Source: Marthasterias glacialis (lineage: Eukaryota > Echinodermata > Asteroidea > Forcipulatida > Asteriidae). Taken from it: DNA of 64,000 nt. Within the stretch, counting starts at the first letter, position 1. Each line of letters opens with the position of its first letter. The position numbers were made by a program, and so were the translations under genes. The stretch is from positions 17,304,698 through 17,368,697 of the forward strand of contig OU452228.1 of the NCBI GenBank assembly GCA_911728455.2. Direction: 5' to 3'. The notes beneath the pieces are model-generated. The model worked only from the letters and a program-made list of their open reading frames with translations, made no database searches and was not told where the DNA came from. Shown piece after piece: positions 57,779-64,000 of the stretch.

Positions 57779-57945
57779 GCTTTTTATGTTGACTGTTACA
57801 CCAAAAATACCATAGCACTTTTTTACCGTTTTCTCACAAATGAAACAGTGAAGTGAGCTGAAATGTTCACAGGTTGGTTTTATTACATATCTTGAGTTGT
57901 GCAAAGAATGGAGGCATTGACAACACTTTACCAATGAATGTTGAG
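57779..57945. mobile_element. Fragment of family 1 MITE
   Basis: GTGAAATG...TTCACAGGTTGGTTTTATTACATAT shares the internal phrase of the MITEs at 22289 and 27681. One end, GACTGTTACACC, is not clearly inverted at the other side. Probably a decayed or truncated member. Confidence 0.35.
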
Positions 57946-58685
57946 CTGGTGCTTTTATGATCAATGGCCAATGTCAACGACAGATCATGATTTGTTGATT
58001 TAACACGCACCCAGTAAACTGGCATGACTGGGGAGCTGTAGCGTGTAGCACTCAACAAAATACTACTATCTACTACTAGTACTAGTGTCAAAATCTCAAA
58101 AAAGGAATACAGCGTCCTAGTTACTGGGTCTATGAAAAGATAAAATGACTCGAAAAATGTCATCTACTGCATCTTACCACTTGTTTGGTTTTCTCAGCAC
58201 GAACAAAAAAATGGTGAAAATCATGCAAAAAGCCAGAGTTTATACATGTACTCGGGAATGCCAGAACGCTGTTATTGATACAGTGTTTACACTACTGTCT
58301 TTTGTTTGCAATAACAGCGCCCTCAAGTGACGATGTTTTTAAAGCTCTGTTGATCATCAAAACAATAAAACAGCTGAGTTGGTCACAAACGGAGGACATG
58401 TCATTGCTTCATCACTAATAAAGTGCGTATCCAATTACATGTACATCACTACATGTATTGATATTTGATAGGTGAATCTTAATGTACGAATCTTGGATTT
58501 GGGCTAGAGGTAAGGATATTCCCCTTACTAGGAAGAACTAGTGTAGTGGTGCTCTGTTTAGCGAGTTCGAAATGTTTTTACAGGTAGCAATGCGCTAGCA
58601 AGCATGTTTAGCGTTAGCCCTGTCCTTCCGAAGTTGGCAATCGCCCCAACCACATAGTTGGGACTGGTCCCAGCTTGAGTGTTAC

Positions 58686-58703
58686 AGTTGGGGCGCCCCA
58701 ACT
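58686..58703. repeat. 18-bp perfect palindrome
   Basis: AGTTGGGGCGCCCCAACT, with further CCCCAAC/GTTGGGA words within 60 bp on each side. Could be an element end or a binding site for a dimer. Confidence 0.6.
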
Positions 58704-59003
58704 ATAGTTGTTGGCGCACATGCAGCTCTACACTCCAGCGGAGCCGAAGCCAAAGACGATGTTTGGAAAAGGCCCTTTGGTCATCCAAAGCACCGGAGGT
58801 AAGCTAAGATGTAAGAGGTAAGGGGACATATTTAGTTGGTTAAAATCCAGCACCACACCCATTAGGTTTCACAGTGGTGACTTGCTGGTAATGCTGCACA
58901 AAAGATAGGGTTGGAAGTGTGGCTGGGGTTTCAACCGATCAAAAATCCTTGCCACACTAGTGGGGCAAGTGTAGCATCAACTTTTAGTCCCATACACATG
59001 ATA

Positions 59004-59053
59004 AATAGTGCCAATAGGCCGGACTACCTCCAATCTGGGGTATTGGCACTATT
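59004..59053. repeat. 13-bp perfect hairpin
   Basis: AATAGTGCCAATA and TATTGGCACTATT flank a 24-base loop. Confidence 0.7.
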
Positions 59054-60508
59054 AATATGGTGCTAACGTCAACTGTGGTGTGGCCTAGATTGTTCCATGT
59101 ACTGATGAACACAGAGAAAAAAAACTGATTGATTATATAGACATTAGGCCTATGCGTCTGACTCCATGAGTCTCCTAGAGATATGTACAACCAGCGCCCT
59201 CACTGATGTCAACACAGCCATAAGTTTACTGTAGGAAAACAGCTGTGCATATCTTCTATTAGAGTAGACCCAGTAACTGGGTGCTGTACTCCATTTTTTA
59301 AGATTTTGACTCAGATGGTCATTCTACTTAGCACCCAAGGTAAATGTGTGTGCTCAGGCCTTGATGAAGATGATTTGTTATTTTCCACACGCCCTGTTTT
59401 GTTCCAAAAATTACCCAAATGACTACAATGTCAAATGACATGACAAAATGGTTGGAAAATTGCATTATGGCTTCTCAAAATATCCAAAGATGAATTGGTA
59501 GACATTTAATTGTACTCATGATCATTTCCTGTTTTTACTTATATCCAGCCAGTTGTTCCATGTGTGGTGAGCCGTGAGTGCTTTTTCATTTTCTTCGGTG
59601 GGATTGCCATTGTTGAAAATGGGTGGGGCATTATTGAATTAACTAAAGACGTTGTGAAACACTAGTCGAAAATGTTCTGAGTAGGCCCTATATTAAATAG
59701 GCAGTGGATGTTTTACTGGCATCAGTAGAATGATGTTAAATTATATTTTGCCGGCAGATCATATAGTTCCCTCTTTGATGCGTACACAACTAGACATTGT
59801 GTAAGGTATGAAAATACAAATTATTTAATGTTGTAGCAGAATGAACTACACTCTACTGCCCCTCAAACCAACATTGTGTGATCAAATTATGGTGTTTTTT
59901 TTTCATTTTCCTGTCACCAGTAAAATATCCACTGCTGTACATTGGTACTAGTATACAGCTCATCTGTGTGTGGCCATCTTGGATTGGATAGGATGATCCC
60001 TAAACTCTACATTAACCATTCCAGTGGATTAGTCATTCCAGAAATGGCAGAGAATGACAATTTTACAAGTCCATCTAGCCCATTTGGTGCCAGGGCTATT
60101 ACAATTTATGTTTTCAAGATGGTGTCAGCAGTCATTTTGAATTATGTGCTATGGACGAAGTTCCTGTCCCTTTCAGAGATATGAGCAAATTTTCTTCTGA
60201 AGTCCTTTTGAAGTCAAATATAAAAAAAAGTGGAAGAAGTTTTCACAGATTCCAAAGATATGTATGACCCTACTGTCATGCAAATCATCATCCAGCAGTT
60301 AGCCAGTATTCATAGGCAACTGTGCTTAAACTGTTTTATGCGTATACATGCACATGGCATAGTGACTAGTTTGGCAATTGACTTTGGTGGTGAACAGTGG
60401 CATAACTAAGTAGGGAGGTCATGGGGGGGGGGCACATGCCCCCAAACTGATGTCCGTGCACCTTGTTGTTATTCCTTGTTCTTATATTTCTATTTTTTGT
60501 TTCAACAG
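59054..60508. other. Non-coding stretch
   Basis: No gene supported. Splice-like signals occur (for example ATATCCAGCCAG near 59550) but no convincing exon. Confidence 0.35.
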
Positions 60509-60611
60509 AGTGTGTGACAATCATCATGATGACATCAGCAACTTAAAAAAAATCATGAAGTGTATTTTGCCACTGACATTGACGGCTTCGATCATTAGCA
60601 TCGGTGATCAG
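60509..60611 (+). CDS. Candidate plus-strand internal exon
   Basis: A strong acceptor (TATTTTTTGTTTCAACAG) and donor (GATCAG|GTAGGTG) bound a 103-base segment open in one frame, reading VCDNHHDDISNLKKIMKC and then a hydrophobic LPLTLTASIISIGDQ. Protein family not recognised. It may be a coding exon of a plus-strand host gene. Confidence 0.3.
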
Positions 60612-61308
60612 GTAGGTGCACTGACTACAGATGAACTACATAATAAATATGAAATGAGGAGGTTTTTTTTAAATTTTGTTAACCATCTGGCATCGGATGA
60701 GGTGTGAACACTCCAATATTTTCTGAGCCAGCAAATGGATTGTTTACTTGATAACGCTACAGGTACGGTGTATTTGTTTATTTTGTCTCTGAATAGTGAG
60801 TATTCAACTATTTCAGTACTTTTTTTATGCTAAAATGTCGTTATTTTTGTCCGAAAATCATTAGGCATTGAACAGGGGACTGACATCTACTGAGTGTGCA
60901 AGCAGAGGCCTTGGCTAGTTTTTGAATCGCCTTCTGTCTCTGCCAGTTCATGGTTGGCCCAGTCATTCAATTCAGGAATGTTAGTCTGGTGCTTGTCCAT
61001 AGCAGACATGACCTACTAGTGGTGTTATGTTACTTGTTTGCAGTCAGTGGAGTTTTGTGATGTCAGTGGTTATTGGTAAGTGCTCATCTAAAGCCCTTTT
61101 CAGTAGTACTGACCCAATATCTGGTTGGAGTTTGAACCCACTGACACCCATGTTGATTTTCCTCTTACTGCAGTCTCCCAAACAAAATGCATACTCCCAA
61201 TACATGTATGTACAAAGTAAAACCATCCTCAGGTCAACCTGTGATTTGCTTGTGCTGCGACCAAACCATTGGCATCAAGCAGAAAATTTATGCTCAGGTC
61301 ACATTAAC
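60612..61308. other. Non-coding stretch
   Basis: A plus-strand open frame (61027-61407) runs into the TIR element beginning at 61309 and has no known motif. No other feature supported. Confidence 0.35.
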
Positions 61309-62944
61309 TTAAAGGTACACACCGGCTTCGTTGGGCTATTTGGGCTACAAAATAGGCTAACATATGACTTCAAAGGTCTTTCAGGAATGGAGAAGAACGG
61401 TTCCTAAAAGAAACCATCAAATTTTGCCGTTTTCGAGCATTTTTCAAAAAACGATTTATCCGAACCAAAAAAGTGGTTCGGATAAATCACGTGATCTTCG
61501 GAGTTAGTTGTACTTCCAGCCGTATAAAAGTAAATTACTAAACCAAATTTAAATCCTTTTTTTTTTTTACAATTATTCATGAATGTTTGACAAAAAAGAC
61601 TTATGTATTCAGATTATTGATACAATTTGTAAATAATGATGAAAAATCGAACGTAATATTCACATTCAGAGGTGTCCGTGCAACCGAAGCGTGTCTTACG
61701 GCGCACCAGCGTGGGAGCTAGCGGAACGTAACCTTGGGGCATATCCCGTACAGCCAGTGCCGTGTCTCGTGGGGCCAGAGGGACAAACTCCGGGGCATGA
61801 ACTCCCCAGCTCGCCGGTCGGTCTAGCCGTAAGCGTGGGAGCTTGTCGGAGGGGTAGGGAGCCAGACCAACAATTATGTTTTTTTAACGAGGGTTTTAGT
61901 CTGTACCCCTAGCTATTATCCCCTAACTATTGTAACGTGTTGCCTGCGCTACCCCGCACGAGCGACGACGATGGGGAATGTTTATCTCCCATACAGCTGA
62001 TCTATCTACTTCTATGATAGCTGCATAATGTCCACTCCCCCCCCCCCAATCGCCACAACAAAAAACCGGTGGCGGTGGCCACGGCCGGCCAGTGAAGTCA
62101 TCGCCCGAAAAACGGGAGAATGCCTTCGCTAAAGCTGCCAGGATTGGCAATCCGTTTGCAGCGAAAGCAGGAGGCTCGCTTGGCACATGACTGTTATTGG
62201 CCAAGCCAATGTGAAAAGATGGTCCAAGATTAGGGACACTACCATTGGTTTTTAGATTGCAGCAGGCTGGTCACGATGAGAATATGAAGGATGTGGTCTT
62301 TGCCATAATTTTGATGGACAGGTTTGTGTCATAGAACTGTATTGTGAACATGCCTGCGTATATTTGAATTCATGAAGACTCACATTTTGACATTATTTAT
62401 GGTCAATCATGTCTGTGATGTCCTCATTGTGCCAAGCTTATTCTCTCCCTTTCTACATTTGAACACGACCTGACAACACAGATTAGTCCTGGACCCAACT
62501 GGCATTCGTCCAAGTATTTTTTTTTTTTACAACATAGGGCCTACTTGCGATATAATGAAGAAACGTTCTCCATTGCAAGTAAGTTCGTCCATTTCGTCGT
62601 ACACAGAATACACTGTCTGTTTATGTCTGGTTTTTTTTTACACGTGAATTTGTGCTGGATGGATATAAAGTCTGGATCCTCATGCCTCGTCATTGTAATA
62701 ATTTATACATAAACAGAGCACCAGTCTACTTACAACATTGCGCAACATTGGCACGTAAACTTGACAGTTGCAACGGCTGGAAAAGCGTATAAGCTGACCT
62801 TTGACCGTGTTTTTTTTTCTTCACATTTTTCGTTAATTACGTGATATTTTGATGATTTTTTTTCAAGAACAACCATTTAAAAATTATTGTCTGTCATTCC
62901 ACATCACTAAATTAGGTAAACAGTAAGCCGGTGTGTCCCTTTAA
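61309..62944. mobile_element. 1.6-kb TIR element with TTAA ends
   Basis: TTAAAGGTACACACCGGCTT (61309-61328) and AAGCCGGTGTGTCCCTTTAA (62925-62944) are inverted with one mismatch in 20. The outermost TTAA on each side may be a piggyBac-type target duplication. Inside are a perfect 15-bp hairpin (GATTTATCCGAACCA / TGGTTCGGATAAATC, 61453-61488) and a GC-rich block at about 61680-62170. No transposase reading frame is present, so it is non-autonomous. Confidence 0.75.
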
Positions 62945-63114
62945 AATTTGTGTGAATCTTGTGGAATAATATCACCCTGACAAAACCATGCTTATATCAA
63001 CCATGATTGATCTGCGACAATGATTCTAAGATGAAGACACTAGTGCGATCGTGTTACTTTTGTCAATATGGCGAGATCATTATGACAGACATTTTCCAGA
63101 CAAAGGGTGTATTT

Positions 63115-64000
63115 AACCCTTTCCTTATCATAGGTGACTTCAGTCAACTGCATTCATACCCCTCTTCCTTACCATAGGTGACTTTAACAGACTGCACTCA
63201 TACCCCATCTTCCTTACCATAGGTGACTTTAGTCAACTGCACTCATACCCCCTCTTCCTTACCATAGGTGACTTTAGTCGACTGCACTCATACCCCTCTT
63301 CCTTACCATAGGTGACTTTAGTCAACTGCACTCATACCCCCTTTTCCTTTCCATAAGTGACTTTAGTAGACTGCACTCATACCCCCTCTTCCTTACTATA
63401 GGCAACTTTGTCAACTGCACTCATACCCCCTCTTCCTTACCATAGGCGACTTTAGTTTACTGCACTCATAACCCCTTTTCCTTACCATAGGTGACTTTAG
63501 TCAACTGCACTCATACCCCCTTTTCCTTACCATAGGCGACTTTAGTTGAGTGCACTCATACCCCTTCTTCCTTACCATAGGTGACTTTAGTGGACTGCAC
63601 TCATACCCCCTTTTCCTTTCCATAGGTGACTTTAGTCGACTGCACTCATACCCCCTCTTCCTTACCATAGGTGACTTTAGTTGACTGCACTCATACCCCC
63701 TCTTCCTTACCATAGGTGACTTTAGTCAACTGCACTCATACCCCCTCTTCCTTACTATAGGCAACTTTGTCAACTGCACTCATACCCCCTCTTCCTTACC
63801 ATAGGCGACTTTAGTTTACTGCACTCATAACCCCTTTTCCTTACCATAGGTGACTTTAGTCAACTGCACTCATACCCCCTTTTCCTTACCATAGGCGACT
63901 TTAGTTGAGTGCACTCATACCCCTTCTTCCTTACCATAGGTGACTTTAGTGGACTGCACTCATACCCCCTTTTCCTTTCCATAGGTGACTTTAGTCGACT
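63115..64000 (+). repeat. 45-bp minisatellite with 359-bp higher-order period, runs off window
   Basis: The unit TAGGTGACTTTAGTCAACTG plus CACTCATACCCCCTCTTCCTTACCA repeats about twenty times. Variant units recur in the same order after 359 bp (TTACTATAGGCAACTTTG at 63393 and 63752), that is eight units less one base. Since 45 is a multiple of three, a repetitive minus-strand frame appears (63501-63713, 15-residue unit with RKRGYECS) and ends at the one-base deletion. Not a real gene on this evidence. Confidence 0.95.

Noticed and set aside
63501..63713. Repetitive 70-codon minus-strand frame (RKRGYECS units)
   Set aside because: Product of the 45-bp minisatellite; ends at a one-base deletion variant of the unit.

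Overview
The window looks like metazoan, most likely echinoderm, nuclear DNA. It is AT-rich and gene-poor, with spliced genes, canonical GT-AG introns and many palindromic MITEs. Two foldback families, with ends built on GGGCCCAATTTCAT plus GCTTAAG or GGCTCTGCTTACC, match elements I remember from sea-star genomes. That taxon call rests on memory, not on a search. I see no rRNA, tRNA, CRISPR array or bacterial-style operon.

Almost everything recognisable is a transposase, a retroelement piece or a transposon-like orphan gene, and all of it reads on the minus strand. From left to right: (i) 762-4140, a five-exon zinc-finger/hAT-like gene with one nonsense codon; (ii) 6418-18695, three diverged copies (C, A, B) of one large hAT-like family with an N-terminal coiled coil and Cys pair; A and B also carry a C-terminal Tudor-like domain. 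Copy B sits inside a 5.4-kb unit with 12-bp terminal inverted repeats; (iii) 22746-26061, a transposase whose catalytic and zinc-binding residues match the RAG1/Transib core in order and largely in spacing, with a chromo-barrel-like gene just upstream on the same strand; (iv) 29383-32183, a PIN/XPG-like nuclease with a CXC Cys-rich tail; (v) 32798-35420, a gag fossil, a 42-bp minisatellite and a dispersed array of about ten 40-nt hairpins; (vi) 37941-44055, a two-finger C2H2 gene, a Gypsy pol fossil split by a 1.3-kb insert, a THAP ORF, and copy D, an intron-bearing degenerate member of the hAT-like family; (vii) 52484-53443, an eleven-finger C2H2 gene; (viii) 54508-56207, a broken piggyBac gene.

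The right third (44-64 kb) is mainly non-coding: tandem duplications, MITEs, a 1.6-kb TIR element flanked by TTAA, and at the very end a 45-bp minisatellite with a 359-bp higher-order period that runs off the window. A few short plus-strand open segments bounded by splice signals hint at a plus-strand host gene whose introns collected antisense insertions. That is an inference.

Most elements carry frameshifts or stops, so the region is best read as a transposon graveyard. Several families are nevertheless preserved well enough to show their catalytic residues.
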